DNA of 25,533 nucleotides from Casp-actino8 sp041159745 (GTDB lineage: Bacteria > Actinomycetota > Acidimicrobiia > Acidimicrobiales > Ilumatobacteraceae): the NCBI GenBank assembly GCA_041159745.1, contig JBEAXP010000097.1, positions 1-25,533 of the forward strand, given 5' to 3'. The notes under the pieces were generated by a model that saw only the letters and a list, made by a program, of their open reading frames with translations, had not been told where the DNA came from and searched no databases. A program made the position numbers and the translations under genes. Position 1 is the first letter of the stretch; every line of letters starts with the position of its first letter. Positions 1 to 7,775 of the stretch are shown here, in pieces.

Positions 1-1417
1 GGCAGAACCCGAGTACCTCGGACGGATCGGGCGGCGACGACGGATCACGCAACATGACGAGCGCCTTGAGTTCTTCGCCCATCTCCGGATGCGGCACACC
101 GATGCACGCGACATCGAGAACCGCCGGATGCTGCACGAGCACCTGCTCGGCTTCGGCCGGGTAGATGTTCACGCCTCCCGACACCACCATGTCGCTGAAG
201 CGATCGGTGATGTACACGTAGCCGTCGGCGTCCACGTAGCCGATCTCGCCCAGCGTGAACACACCCGGTGCGATGTTCGCCTGCTTGGTCTTCTCCGGGT
301 CGTTCGGGTACACCACACCGCGGCCGGTCGCGTCCTTGAAGAACAACCGGCCCTCCGTGTTGGCCGGCACCTCGTTGCCGTCGTCGTCGAGAACCAGCAC
401 CGAGAACGGCGGAATGGGCCGTCCCACCGAACCGGGATGCTCGAGCCATTCGACGCTCGTGATCTGGCACGTGGTGCCGACTTCGGTGGCCCCGTAGGCA
501 TCGGTGAACACCGGACCCCACCACTCGATCATCGCCCGCTTCACGTCCACCGGGCACGACGCCCCGGTGTGCGCGGCCAGCTTCATGGACGACACGTCGT
601 ACTTCTTCTTCACCTCGTCGGGCAGCGCCAACATGCGCACGAAGTGCGTGGGCACCATCACCGACGACTCGGTCTTGTGGCGGTCGATCGCCTGAAGAGT
701 CTTCTCGGCATCGAACTTGCCGAGGATCACCATCGGCACACCGCACACCAACAGGCGCATGCCCGTCAGCGGCCCGGTGTGATACATCGGCCCCACCACG
801 AGGTGAGTGCCGAAGATCGCGAATCGATTGCCCTTCATGGCCTCGAGATGCTCGGCCATGGTCGATCCGCCGGCGAACATCGTGGGCGGCAATTCGGTGC
901 CCTTCGGACGACCGGTGGTTCCCGACGTGTAGAGGAGATTGGCCCGCGGCTTCACGTCGAGCGGCGGATCGCTCGGATCGCCGGTGTCCAGCCACTCGCG
1001 CCACGGCGTCACACCCGCCGCACTCACTCCCCAACCGACCAGTTCGATGCTTCGACCCTCGGCCCGGGCGATCTCCACGGCGGCGATTCCGCGGTCGACG
1101 GTCTCGGGGCCGACGAACACGATGCGCGCATCGGAATCGACGAGGATGTACGCGGCTTCGTCGGCGGTGAGGTGGAAGTTCACCGGAACCGTCGACGCGC
1201 TTCCGAGCAGCGATCCGAGGTGGGCCAGTGCGGTTTCGGCGGCGTTCTCGGCGAACACGGCCACTCGCCGCGCCGAACCGAGATCGCGCGACAACACGTT
1301 GTTGGCCACTCGATTGAGGACGTCGCCCACCTCGGCCCACGTCATGGTCTTGTCGGGGTCGCGAACGGCGATCTCAGTAGGGCGGTCGGATGCGAGTTGG
1401 CTGGCGAATGCGGGCAT
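1..1417 (-). CDS. Acyl-CoA ligase (AMP-binding, FadD-like), C-terminus cut off by window start
   Basis: An ANL-superfamily ligase that would activate a carboxylic acid through an acyl-AMP to a CoA thioester in the cytoplasm. The visible 472 codons hold the AMP-binding P-loop YTSGTTGRPKG at about residues 163-173, the adenine-site motif DAYGATE, and the hinge region with TDRFSDMVVSGGVNIYPAE. The C-terminal domain with the catalytic Lys lies beyond the window edge. The ATG at 1417 was chosen because it follows the stop of the SnoaL-like gene by 18 nt and begins directly in the conserved N-terminal fold. The gene is probably the second of an operon with that upstream protein. It resembles the ligase at 9655-11232 more than the two ligases at 18315-23016, judging by the P-loop (YTSGTTG versus YTGGTTG) and the SGGVNIYPAE motif. 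The substrate cannot be read from the sequence. Confidence 0.93.
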   Translation of the reverse strand, partial: MPAFASQLASDRPTEIAVRDPDKTMTWAEVGDVLNRVANNVLSRDLGSARRVAVFAENAAETALAHLGSLLGSASTVPVNFHLTADEAAYILVDSDARIVFVGPETVDRGIAAVEIARAEGRSIELVGWGVSAAGVTPWREWLDTGDPSDPPLDVKPRANLLYTSGTTGRPKGTELPPTMFAGGSTMAEHLEAMKGNRFAIFGTHLVVGPMYHTGPLTGMRLLVCGVPMVILGKFDAEKTLQAIDRHKTESSVMVPTHFVRMLALPDEVKKKYDVSSMKLAAHTGASCPVDVKRAMIEWWGPVFTDAYGATEVGTTCQITSVEWLEHPGSVGRPIPPFSVLVLDDDGNEVPANTEGRLFFKDATGRGVVYPNDPEKTKQANIAPGVFTLGEIGYVDADGYVYITDRFSDMVVSGGVNIYPAEAEQVLVQHPAVLDVACIGVPHPEMGEELKALVMLRDPSSPPDPSEVLGFC

Positions 1418-1435
1418 GGTCGCGAACTCGTTCGA

Positions 1436-1939
1436 TCAGACGTCGGGCGCGACGCCACGCGCCTCGAGGCCGGCCCGGTCGTTGCTGAAGTCGGCCGACA
1501 AGTCGGCCGGGCCTCGATAGTGGGGTTGCAGGAATCGCCGCGTGAAGAGCCACTCGCCGTTCACCTTGCGGTACGCGTCGTCGTAGTGGGCCAGCAGGAT
1601 CGCGCGATCGTTGTTGACGGTGCGGAAACGCTCGCCGATCGCCCACCGGCCAACCGCCCGATCGGTTGCGCCGTCCTCGTACCAGACGTCGCCGTTGTAG
1701 ACCTGCTGCACGACCGAGGCCATTCCGCCCATCGCGGCGTACCAGAGCTTCACGATGGCTTCCTTGCCCTCGACCAGGCGTCCGCCGCCCAGGTCCCAGA
1801 CCGCCTCATCGGCCCAGCAACTCGCCCACTGGACGCCATTGCGGTGCACCACCGCGTCGGCGTAGCGGTTGATGAGGCGCTGAACCGCCACGTAGTCGTC
1901 GGTACTGGCCGGACGGCCGGGAGCATGCGGTGAAGTCAT
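1436..1939 (-). CDS. SnoaL-like / NTF2-fold protein
   Basis: A 167-residue protein of the SnoaL-like (NTF2, cystatin-like cone fold) superfamily. Members act as cyclases, hydratases, isomerases or non-catalytic ligand binders, and many ring-hydroxylating dioxygenase small subunits share the fold. The pattern LINRYADAVVHRNGVQWASCWADEAVW near the N-terminus, followed by alternating strands and the closing LFTRRFLQPHY, is typical. Family length is 120-170 residues. It is the first gene of a minus-strand pair with the CoA ligase at 1-1417 and diverges from the P450 operon 94 bp away. No Shine-Dalgarno precedes the ATG. A TAGAAC hexamer 6 nt before it could be the -10 of a leaderless promoter. Whether it is an enzyme or an accessory subunit cannot be told. 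Two further relatives occur at 5393-5869 and 12895-13398. Confidence 0.88.
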   Translation of the reverse strand: MTSPHAPGRPASTDDYVAVQRLINRYADAVVHRNGVQWASCWADEAVWDLGGGRLVEGKEAIVKLWYAAMGGMASVVQQVYNGDVWYEDGATDRAVGRWAIGERFRTVNNDRAILLAHYDDAYRKVNGEWLFTRRFLQPHYRGPADLSADFSNDRAGLEARGVAPDV

Positions 1940-2033
1940 GGACTCGTTCTAGTCCACGACCCGGCCCCACGAAGACGGCGAGCCCGGTTCGGCCCCGGTT
2001 CGGGTCACGAAGGCGACATGACAAGATGGCGAC
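1940..2033. promoter_or_regulatory. Divergent intergenic region with 9-bp tandem repeat upstream of the P450 operon
   Basis: This 94-bp spacer separates the SnoaL-like gene (-) from the P450 operon (+), so it must hold promoters for both. It contains two copies of CCGGTTCGG at 1984-1992 and 1995-2003 (period 11 bp), which would place them on one face of the helix, a common operator layout. A short GGCGACATG is also repeated at 2012-2020 and 2028-2036, the second copy including the P450 start codon. CAAGAT at 2022-2027 lies 6 nt before that start and could be a weak -10 element. None of this identifies a regulator. Confidence 0.35.
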
Positions 2034-3299
2034 ATGTCGGACGAAGGCGCTCCCGCGGTCGATCTCGCGCGGTTGACCCTGCTCGACCCCGACGTGTCCG
2101 ACTGCCCGTACGCGGCGTACGACGCTTTGCGCGACGAGGCGCCGGTGTGGCGCGACAACCGCACGGGGATGTTCGTGATCACGCGGTACGAAGACGTCCG
2201 AGCGGTGCTGCTCGACGTCGAGCGGTTCACCAGCGCTCGCCACCGCGGTCGTGTCGACCCTCGGTCGGCCATGTTGCGCCGCATCTACGAGGAGAAGGGT
2301 TGGGTTCCCGCCGCGACACTGGCCGGTCGGGACGACCCGGAACACCGGGAGATGCGCGGGCTGTTCAACCACGCGTTCCGGCCGGCCAAGATCAAGGAAC
2401 TCGACCCGTTCATCGAATCCCTCGCCCATCGGCTGATCGACGGCTTCATCTCCGACGGCCGCTGCGACTGGGTGCGATCGTTCGCGATTCCACTTCCCCT
2501 CATCGTGATCGGCCGCCAGATGGGGGCGCCCGAGGAGGACATCTGGCAGATCAAGGCCTGGACCGACGCGTGGGTCCAGCGCCTCGGCATGATGCAAACC
2601 GAGGAAGAAGCGATCTGGTCGACCGAGCAGGAGATCGCCGCCCAGCACTACTTCCAGCCGATCTTCGAACGACTCCGGCGCGAGCCCGACGACACGCTCC
2701 TGTCGGACCTCGTCAACACTGTGATCCCCGAGTGGGGTCGCACGCTCACCGACAACGAGCTGCACTCCGAGATGATGGCCGACACGTTCGTGGGCGGATC
2801 GGAGACCACCACCAACGCGCTGGCCGAAGGCGTCCGGCTTCTCGTCGAGAATCCGTCCGAATGGGAGAAGGTCACGTCCGACCCCGACAAGTACGTTCCG
2901 CTTCTCGCCGAGGAAGTGCTCCGACTCGAGGGTCCGGTGCAAGGTCTCTTCCGCACCGCGGCCGTCGACGTCGAGCTGCACGGCGTCACCATCCCGGCCG
3001 GATCGATGATCAACGTTCGGTATGCCGCCGCCAATCGCGACCCGCAGCAGTTCGAGTGCCCGGCCGACATGGACCTCGACCGCGAAAACGTGCGCAGCCA
3101 CCTGGCGTTCGGTTTCGGAACGCATCATTGCCTCGGTGCACCGTTGGCTCGGCGCGAACTCGTCATCGGATTTCGAGCACTGGTCGATCGCGTCGAGCGT
3201 CTGTGGTTCGTGGACGGGGCCAATGACTTCCGCCATCACCCCAATTTCTGTCTGCGTGCCCTCAAGGAATTGCACGTCGGCTTCACGCCCCGTCGCTGA
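2034..3299 (+). CDS. Cytochrome P450
   Basis: A 421-residue soluble bacterial P450 that would hydroxylate a hydrophobic substrate using electrons from a ferredoxin. The hallmarks are in order: an N-terminal DPDVSDCPYAAYDALR segment, the I-helix oxygen-activation motif GGSETTT near residue 253 (Glu-Thr in place of the commoner Asp-Thr), the K-helix ExxR in EEVLRLEG near 292, and the heme loop FGFGTHHCLG at about 359-368 with Cys366 as heme ligand. No transmembrane segment is visible. The ATG at 2034 gives a normal N-terminus; an ATG at 2018 is in another frame. It is the first gene of an operon with the SDR (23 nt downstream) and a Rieske oxygenase. No redox partner gene is present nearby. The CYP family cannot be assigned by eye. 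Confidence 0.96.
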   Translation: MSDEGAPAVDLARLTLLDPDVSDCPYAAYDALRDEAPVWRDNRTGMFVITRYEDVRAVLLDVERFTSARHRGRVDPRSAMLRRIYEEKGWVPAATLAGRDDPEHREMRGLFNHAFRPAKIKELDPFIESLAHRLIDGFISDGRCDWVRSFAIPLPLIVIGRQMGAPEEDIWQIKAWTDAWVQRLGMMQTEEEAIWSTEQEIAAQHYFQPIFERLRREPDDTLLSDLVNTVIPEWGRTLTDNELHSEMMADTFVGGSETTTNALAEGVRLLVENPSEWEKVTSDPDKYVPLLAEEVLRLEGPVQGLFRTAAVDVELHGVTIPAGSMINVRYAAANRDPQQFECPADMDLDRENVRSHLAFGFGTHHCLGAPLARRELVIGFRALVDRVERLWFVDGANDFRHHPNFCLRALKELHVGFTPRR

Positions 3300-3322
3300 A
3301 GTCGGCCGTTCGAAGGAGACCC

Positions 3323-4120
3323 ATGATTCCCGACCACTCGCACAAGACACTCGCGCAACTGCTCGACCTCTCGGGAAGGCGCGCGGTCGTCACCGGAGGG
3401 GCCAAGGGAATCGGTGCGCAGACGGCCCGTCGACTCGCCGAGGCCGGCGCCGACGTCGTGGTCGCCGACCTCGATCTGTCGGCCGCCACCGCGACCGCGA
3501 CCGATATCGCCAACGCGACCGGGCGCACCATCGTGGCCGCGTTCATCGACGTGGGCGACACCACCTCCATCGTCGCCGCCGCCGATGTCGCGATGAGTCG
3601 CCTCGGGGGCATCGACATCTGGGTCAACAACGCCGGCATCTACCCCACGACGGGCCCGGCCATCGAGGCCACCGACGAGTTCATCGATCGCATGCTCTCC
3701 ATCAACGTGCGCGGCAGCTTCGCCGGAGCGCGCGAAGCCGCCAAGCGAATGAAGTCGGGCGTGATCATCAACCTGGCTTCGATCGCCGGTTTGAGCGCCA
3801 CCCCGGGGATCAGCGCGTACGTGATGTCGAAGCACGCCGTGATCGGCATGACGAAGGTGTTGTCCCGCGAGTTCGCCCCGCTCGACATCCGCGTGGTCGC
3901 CGTGGCGCCCGGGCCGATCGACACACCAGGTGTCCAGGATCAGTTGGCCCCGCTGAAGGCCGCGGGCGTCGACGTCGGCGCGATGCTGTCGAAGACGCCG
4001 CTCGGACGCGGCGGCGTACCCGACGACATCGCACGGGCGATCGTCTTCCTCGCATCCGATCTGGCCGCCTGGGTGAACGCCGAGACGCTGGTCGTGGACG
4101 CCGGATCGCTCGCTCGCTGA
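3323..4120 (+). CDS. Short-chain dehydrogenase/reductase (classical SDR)
   Basis: A 265-residue NAD(P)-dependent oxidoreductase of the classical SDR family, likely oxidising an alcohol or reducing a ketone in the same pathway as the flanking oxygenases. The cofactor motif TGGAKGIG lies at about residues 24-31, with the acidic VVVADLD at the end of strand 2 favouring NAD(H). NNAG follows, and the catalytic Ser153, Tyr166 and Lys170 are in NLASIAGL and SAYVMSKHA. The C-terminal end LVVDAGSLAR is typical. A good Shine-Dalgarno (AAGGAGA) sits 4 nt before the ATG. The stop overlaps the start of the Rieske gene as TGATG, implying translational coupling. Substrate unknown; hydroxysteroid, terpene alcohol or dihydrodiol dehydrogenase are all possible. 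Confidence 0.94.
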   Translation: MIPDHSHKTLAQLLDLSGRRAVVTGGAKGIGAQTARRLAEAGADVVVADLDLSAATATATDIANATGRTIVAAFIDVGDTTSIVAAADVAMSRLGGIDIWVNNAGIYPTTGPAIEATDEFIDRMLSINVRGSFAGAREAAKRMKSGVIINLASIAGLSATPGISAYVMSKHAVIGMTKVLSREFAPLDIRVVAVAPGPIDTPGVQDQLAPLKAAGVDVGAMLSKTPLGRGGVPDDIARAIVFLASDLAAWVNAETLVVDAGSLAR

Positions 4121-5373
4121 TGACTCCCGAACTCGTCGCCCGGCTCACCGAGCAGATGCGGTACGAGTTCTCACGGACCGCACCACCCGAGGGCTTCCCG
4201 AAGTTTCCCGACATCCCGGTCGAGCGATTCACCAGCGACGAGTTCTGGGAACTCGAGCGCGAACATCTGTGGCCCAAGGTGTGGGTCGTCGCCGGCCGTG
4301 TCGACGACATCCCGAACAGCGGCGATTTCATCACCTTCGACGATCTCGGCCCTCCCATGCTCCTCGTTCGCGGCCGAGACGATCGGGTTCGCGCGTTCTA
4401 CAACACGTGCCAGCACCGCGGAGCGCCGGTGGTCCGCGAGCCGAAGGGTTCGTCGAAGTTGCTGCGCTGCCAGTACCACTCGTGGTCGTACGACATCGAC
4501 AGCGGACGCCTCGTCTCGGTTCCCGACGAACGCGACTTCGTCGGACTCGACAAGGATCAGCGTTGCCTGGCCACCATCCGCTGCGAGGTCTGGGACGGCT
4601 GGATCTTCGTGAACCAGGATCCCCAGGCCATGCCCCTCCGCGAATGGCTGGGCCCGATCCCCGACGAACTCGCGGAGCTGCAGGGACCACGTCTGCGCAC
4701 GGTCGCGCGCGAGAGCGAGGTCGTTCCGTGCAACTGGAAGGTCACGGCCGAGGCGTTCCTCGAGGTGTACCACTTCAAGCACATCCACTCACGCGGTGGC
4801 GACAGCCTGCTCGACAATCGGGGCGCGGTCATGTCGCTGCTTCCCAACGGCGGCTCGCGCATGATCACGCCGTACTCGAAGGGCACCTACTCGCTCCTCG
4901 GGATGCGCGACTTCGACGACTACCAGCACGTCGTCCTGCCCGGATTCGAGGACATCGACACGGTCAACGACATGGTGCGCTGCACGAGCACGGCCTACTC
5001 CGTGTTCCCCAACCTCATCACGCCCATCGCGGCGCACGGCTTTCCGTTCATCACCTTCTGGCCCATCGACAAGCGCACCACTCGTATCGATTGGACGCAC
5101 TACGCGCCCATCGACTTCGATCCGGCCGACGGCCTGCCCGAGCACTGGAAGGGCCGTCTGGCCAACTTCGCGCAGATCATGGCCGAGGACTTCTGGAACA
5201 TGGCGCCGATGCAGAAGTCGCTCGAGTCGCCCGCCATGCGCGGCGTGCCGATCAATTATCAGGAGCGCCGCATCTGGCACTTCCACGAGCAACTCGACTC
5301 CATGATCGGCCGCGACCGGATTCCATCCGACCTTCAGGTGGCCCGGCTCATCGGCCCGTACATCGAGCGCTGA
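4120..5373 (+). CDS. Rieske non-heme iron oxygenase, alpha subunit
   Basis: A 417-residue terminal oxygenase of the Rieske ring-hydroxylating type. The Rieske [2Fe-2S] ligands are Cys97, His99, Cys117 and His120 (CQHRG and CQYHSWSYD). The mononuclear iron site is in NWKVTAEAFLEVYHFKHIH, with His218 and His223, and the third ligand is probably Asp357 in AEDFWNM. The start ATG at 4120 overlaps the SDR stop by one base (TGATG); a longer open frame upstream only shadows the P450 and SDR. No beta subunit, ferredoxin or reductase follows. This suggests a homo-oligomeric oxygenase fed by a reductase encoded elsewhere. It is clearly more distant from the other two Rieske proteins in the window than they are from each other. 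The gene ends convergently with the SnoaL-like gene 19 bp away. Confidence 0.95.
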   Translation: MTPELVARLTEQMRYEFSRTAPPEGFPKFPDIPVERFTSDEFWELEREHLWPKVWVVAGRVDDIPNSGDFITFDDLGPPMLLVRGRDDRVRAFYNTCQHRGAPVVREPKGSSKLLRCQYHSWSYDIDSGRLVSVPDERDFVGLDKDQRCLATIRCEVWDGWIFVNQDPQAMPLREWLGPIPDELAELQGPRLRTVARESEVVPCNWKVTAEAFLEVYHFKHIHSRGGDSLLDNRGAVMSLLPNGGSRMITPYSKGTYSLLGMRDFDDYQHVVLPGFEDIDTVNDMVRCTSTAYSVFPNLITPIAAHGFPFITFWPIDKRTTRIDWTHYAPIDFDPADGLPEHWKGRLANFAQIMAEDFWNMAPMQKSLESPAMRGVPINYQERRIWHFHEQLDSMIGRDRIPSDLQVARLIGPYIER

Positions 5374-5379
5374 GCCGGG
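5342..5379. terminator. Inverted repeat at convergent gene ends (possible bidirectional terminator)
   Basis: Perfect 9-bp arms CCCGGCTCA (5342-5350) and TGAGCCGGG (5371-5379) are separated by 20 bases. The repeat spans the stop codon of the Rieske gene and runs into the 19-bp gap before the convergent SnoaL-like stop. There is no U-tract, so it would be a U-less, actinobacterial-type structure if it acts at all. The 20-base loop is long for an intrinsic terminator. Confidence 0.35.
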
Positions 5380-5392
5380 TTCGATCGTCGGG

Positions 5393-5869
5393 TCAGCCGC
5401 GGGCCACGGCCGGATTGCCGTCGGTCCACATGATCACGAGTTCGCGCCGGGCGATCCGCCAACCGGCCGCTTTGCGCACGAGTTGATCCTCGTAGCGACC
5501 GGCCACGATGAAATTGGGGCCGCCGTGGGCCGAGCGCTTCACGTGCTGGGCCTGGAGGTAGCACCGACTCGACGCGTGATCGCCGTCGACCACGATCTGG
5601 TGGTTGGAGATGATGTGCTGACTCTCGTCGAGATGCGACAGGGCGCGGCGAACCCGCTCCTTGATCGCGGCGACACCCGCGAGTTCCTCGGTGAGAAAAG
5701 CCGTGGCGTCGGGAAGAAAGACGTGATCGAGATCGTCCCAATTCTTCGAGTCGAGAGCCCAGGTGTACCGCACGGTCAGATCGACGATCGCGGCCCGATC
5801 GACGAGCAGGCGCGACGGTTCGACGTCCTCGACCGACTGCGCTCCGAAGCGAACCGGATGCTTCCCCAT
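5393..5869 (-). CDS. SnoaL-like / NTF2-fold protein
   Basis: A 158-residue NTF2-fold protein of the SnoaL-like group. The N-terminal helix pattern VDRAAIVDLTVRYTWALDSKNWDDLDHVFLPDA and the later SNHQIVVDGDHASSRCYLQAQH and AAGWRIARREL strands are characteristic. The function could be hydratase, cyclase, isomerase or simple binding. A GTG at 5878 would add three residues (frame MAHMGK). I prefer the ATG at 5869 because a TACCGT hexamer at 5877-5882 lies 7 nt before it, fitting a leaderless promoter, and a start at 5878 would lie inside that hexamer. It diverges from the VOC gene at 5907 and faces the Rieske gene end-to-end. Confidence 0.87.
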   Translation of the reverse strand: MGKHPVRFGAQSVEDVEPSRLLVDRAAIVDLTVRYTWALDSKNWDDLDHVFLPDATAFLTEELAGVAAIKERVRRALSHLDESQHIISNHQIVVDGDHASSRCYLQAQHVKRSAHGGPNFIVAGRYEDQLVRKAAGWRIARRELVIMWTDGNPAVARG

Positions 5870-5876
5870 GTGCGCC

Positions 5877-5882
5877 ACGGTA
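5877..5882 (-). promoter_or_regulatory. Candidate -10 element of a leaderless promoter
   Basis: Read on the minus strand this is TACCGT, followed by 7 nt and then the ATG at 5869. There is no Shine-Dalgarno in front of that ATG. TANNNT at this distance would put the transcription start on the A of the start codon. The -35 region is not convincing, and a six-base match alone is weak evidence. Confidence 0.35.
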
Positions 5883-5906
5883 GTCGGCGTCTGGCAGGCT
5901 TCGAAC

Positions 5907-6383
5907 GTGAGCCCCCTCGGACGACCGGTACAAATCGCCTACGCCGTCGACCCGTCGGGCGATCTCGAGCGGATCGCGGAACTCGTCCGCGACGCCACGG
6001 GAGCCGGACCCTTCGTCGTGGTGCGCAACATTCCCCTGGCCTCCTGCTCGATCAGCGGTCGACCCGGAGCCTTCGACCACTCATCGGCCTACGGATGGTG
6101 GGGCGAATTGATGGTCGAACTCGTGCAGGAGCACACACCGCCCATCATCGATCGAATCTCCGGACTCCATCACGTGGCGTTCATGGTGCCGGATCTCGAG
6201 CAGGCGATCGACTGGTGTCGACGCCGGAACTGGCCGACCCTGCTCGACGCCGCCACCGGCGTCGGTCAGCGCTTCGTGTTCGCCGACGCGCGCGGATCAC
6301 TCGGCCACTTGGTGGAGATGTACGAACCCTCGGAGCGACTCCTCGGGTTCTACGACCACGTTCGCCAATTGGCGAACGCCTGA
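5907..6383 (+). CDS. VOC-family (glyoxalase-fold) protein
   Basis: A 158-residue protein of the vicinal oxygen chelate superfamily. The superfamily includes glyoxalases, methylmalonyl-CoA epimerases, extradiol dioxygenases and uncharacterised binding proteins. The metal-ligand signatures of the second half are present: LHHVAFMVPDLEQA (His at 88-89) and GHLVEMYEP (Glu137). The first half, with QIAYAVDP and GELMVELVQEH, supplies the matching strands. The GTG at 5907 is chosen because the family fold begins at VQIAYAV. An open frame from 5763 only runs antisense to the neighbouring gene. CAGGCT 6 nt before the GTG may be a weak leaderless -10. Its gene ends one base from the convergent carotenoid oxygenase gene. 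An epimerase or isomerase role on a CoA or keto substrate is possible but unproved. Confidence 0.85.
   Translation: MSPLGRPVQIAYAVDPSGDLERIAELVRDATGAGPFVVVRNIPLASCSISGRPGAFDHSSAYGWWGELMVELVQEHTPPIIDRISGLHHVAFMVPDLEQAIDWCRRRNWPTLLDAATGVGQRFVFADARGSLGHLVEMYEPSERLLGFYDHVRQLANA
6359..6378. terminator. 20-bp perfect palindrome at convergent gene ends (possible bidirectional terminator)
   Basis: The 20 bases form an uninterrupted palindrome that can fold as an 8-bp GC-rich stem (CGTTCGCC / GGCGAACG) with an AATT tetraloop. It sits in the last codons of the VOC gene, 3 bp before its stop and 7 bp before the stop of the convergent carotenoid oxygenase gene. The position suggests a shared terminator. 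There is no U-tract on either strand. A protein binding site is an alternative. Confidence 0.45.
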
Positions 6384-6384
6384 A

Positions 6385-7734
6385 TCAGTTCATCACCGAG
6401 TCGTCGATCCAGCTGCCGTGGAAGCCGAAGGGCACGCGCTGCGGCAGATGAACACGGGCCACCGGCGGCTTCGAGAGATCGCTGGCGTCGAGGATCACGA
6501 GATCACTCGAATCGGTCGCGTCGTCGTAGACGAAGCCCATGGCCCAACCCTCGTCCTCGCCCGAGGCCGAGGTCTCCTGCACGAAGACGAATTCGCCCGG
6601 GTGAGCCGACGGGCCCAGGTCGTGAATGGTCTTGGAACCGTTCGACATGTCGTAGCGCGCGACCACCCCGGGGGCGTCCATGCCGCCCATGGCCTTGGGA
6701 CGGGTGCCGGACACCCAGCCGTAGCGGTGCTTCAGGCCGACCACGCGATCGTCGACGCGCGGGAACGCGTGCGCCCAGTCGTCGAGTTGGGTCTCCTTCA
6801 CCGCACCGGTCTTCATGTTGAACGACCAGCGGTACATGTAGCACGGCTCGAAGTTGTCCATCGATCCACGCCACATCGACGCGTGGCGGCCCACGTCGCA
6901 GATCACCTCATCGCCGTCGACGTACGCGTTGAGCGGATGGAACACGTAGCACGGATCGACTTCGAACCACTTCACGTCGGCGTCGGTACCCATCCGGGGC
7001 AGGATGCCGATTCGTGCGCCGTAGTCGTCGTCCCAGCCGATGGGCGGCAGACCCTTGGCCATGTTGTCCATGTTGAACACCACGGGAAGGTCCATGAAGA
7101 TCGCGTGGTCGCGCGTGATCATGAAGTCGTGCATCATCGTTCCCTTGGGAGTGGTGATGGGTGCGGTGTGCACCAGATCGCCCTTGGCGTCGAGCACGTG
7201 GTACGTGACGTACGGGGACACCGCGCCGTAGCCGAAGAAGTGCAACTCGTTGGTCTCGGGGCACAACTTCGGGTGGGCGGTGAACGCGGTCTTCAACTTG
7301 CCGCCGAAGTCGTCGCAGCCCATGGTCTCGAGTTCAGGTGAGAGCTCCCAGGGAAGGTGGCCTTCTTCGAGGGCCCAGATGCGACCGGCGTGGGCGAGCA
7401 CATGCGTGTTGGCGGCGCTGGCGGTGGGGTCGAAGATGCAATCGGCATCCATCGCGTCGAGACCCTTCTCCAACTTCGGCGTGCGAACGTAACGGTTGCG
7501 GTACCACTGCGCCCGGCCGCCCTCGAGGCGGACGCCGTGCACCATGCCGTCGCCGAAGAACCAGTGTCCGGCCGTCCCGCTCTTCGGGTTCGAGCCGTTG
7601 CGCACGTACAACCCCGACAACGCCTTCGGGATGGTGCCGGTGACCTTCAAGTTGGTTTCGGTGAGTTCGTCGAACACCGGCGCGTAGTTGCCGTTGAGGA
7701 ACCAGGGCTTCTTCTCGTCGATGATGTCGGTCAT
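6385..7734 (-). CDS. Carotenoid cleavage oxygenase (RPE65/CCD family)
   Basis: A 449-residue Fe(II) dioxygenase-family protein of the seven-bladed propeller type that cleaves C=C bonds of carotenoids, apocarotenoids or stilbenes to aldehydes. The four iron-binding histidines can all be placed: His154 in FTAHPKLCPE, His202 in MMHDFMIT, His266 in CYVFHPLNAY and His439 in PFGFHGSWI. The N-terminal LYVRNGSNP and HWFFGDGMVHGV motifs are also standard. The ATG at 7734 is set by a strong Shine-Dalgarno (GGGAGA) a few bases upstream. A longer frame to 7800 would run into the upstream gene and is not needed. It is the last gene of a seven-gene minus-strand run, 41 nt after the ABM-fold gene. The neighbours (retinol-dehydrogenase-like SDR, CoA ligase, thiolase-like protein) fit processing of the aldehyde product. 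Carotenoid versus lignostilbene substrate cannot be decided by eye. Confidence 0.95.
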   Translation of the reverse strand: MTDIIDEKKPWFLNGNYAPVFDELTETNLKVTGTIPKALSGLYVRNGSNPKSGTAGHWFFGDGMVHGVRLEGGRAQWYRNRYVRTPKLEKGLDAMDADCIFDPTASAANTHVLAHAGRIWALEEGHLPWELSPELETMGCDDFGGKLKTAFTAHPKLCPETNELHFFGYGAVSPYVTYHVLDAKGDLVHTAPITTPKGTMMHDFMITRDHAIFMDLPVVFNMDNMAKGLPPIGWDDDYGARIGILPRMGTDADVKWFEVDPCYVFHPLNAYVDGDEVICDVGRHASMWRGSMDNFEPCYMYRWSFNMKTGAVKETQLDDWAHAFPRVDDRVVGLKHRYGWVSGTRPKAMGGMDAPGVVARYDMSNGSKTIHDLGPSAHPGEFVFVQETSASGEDEGWAMGFVYDDATDSSDLVILDASDLSKPPVARVHLPQRVPFGFHGSWIDDSVMN

Positions 7735-7775
7735 GATCTCTCCCGTGTGATTCGTGTGTCGTGATGTGATCGTCG

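Noticed and set aside
89..1933. A 614-codon open frame on the plus strand opposite the ligase and SnoaL-like genes
   Set aside because: It is antisense to two proteins with clear family motifs, and its translation is Arg/His/Val-rich low-complexity sequence without motifs, as expected of a shadow frame in GC-rich DNA.
7746..7770. TGTGAT repeated at 7746-7751 and 7765-7770 as a CRP-type site before the carotenoid oxygenase
   Set aside because: The two copies are in direct orientation, not inverted as TGTGA-N6-TCACA requires, and the region lies inside an operon.
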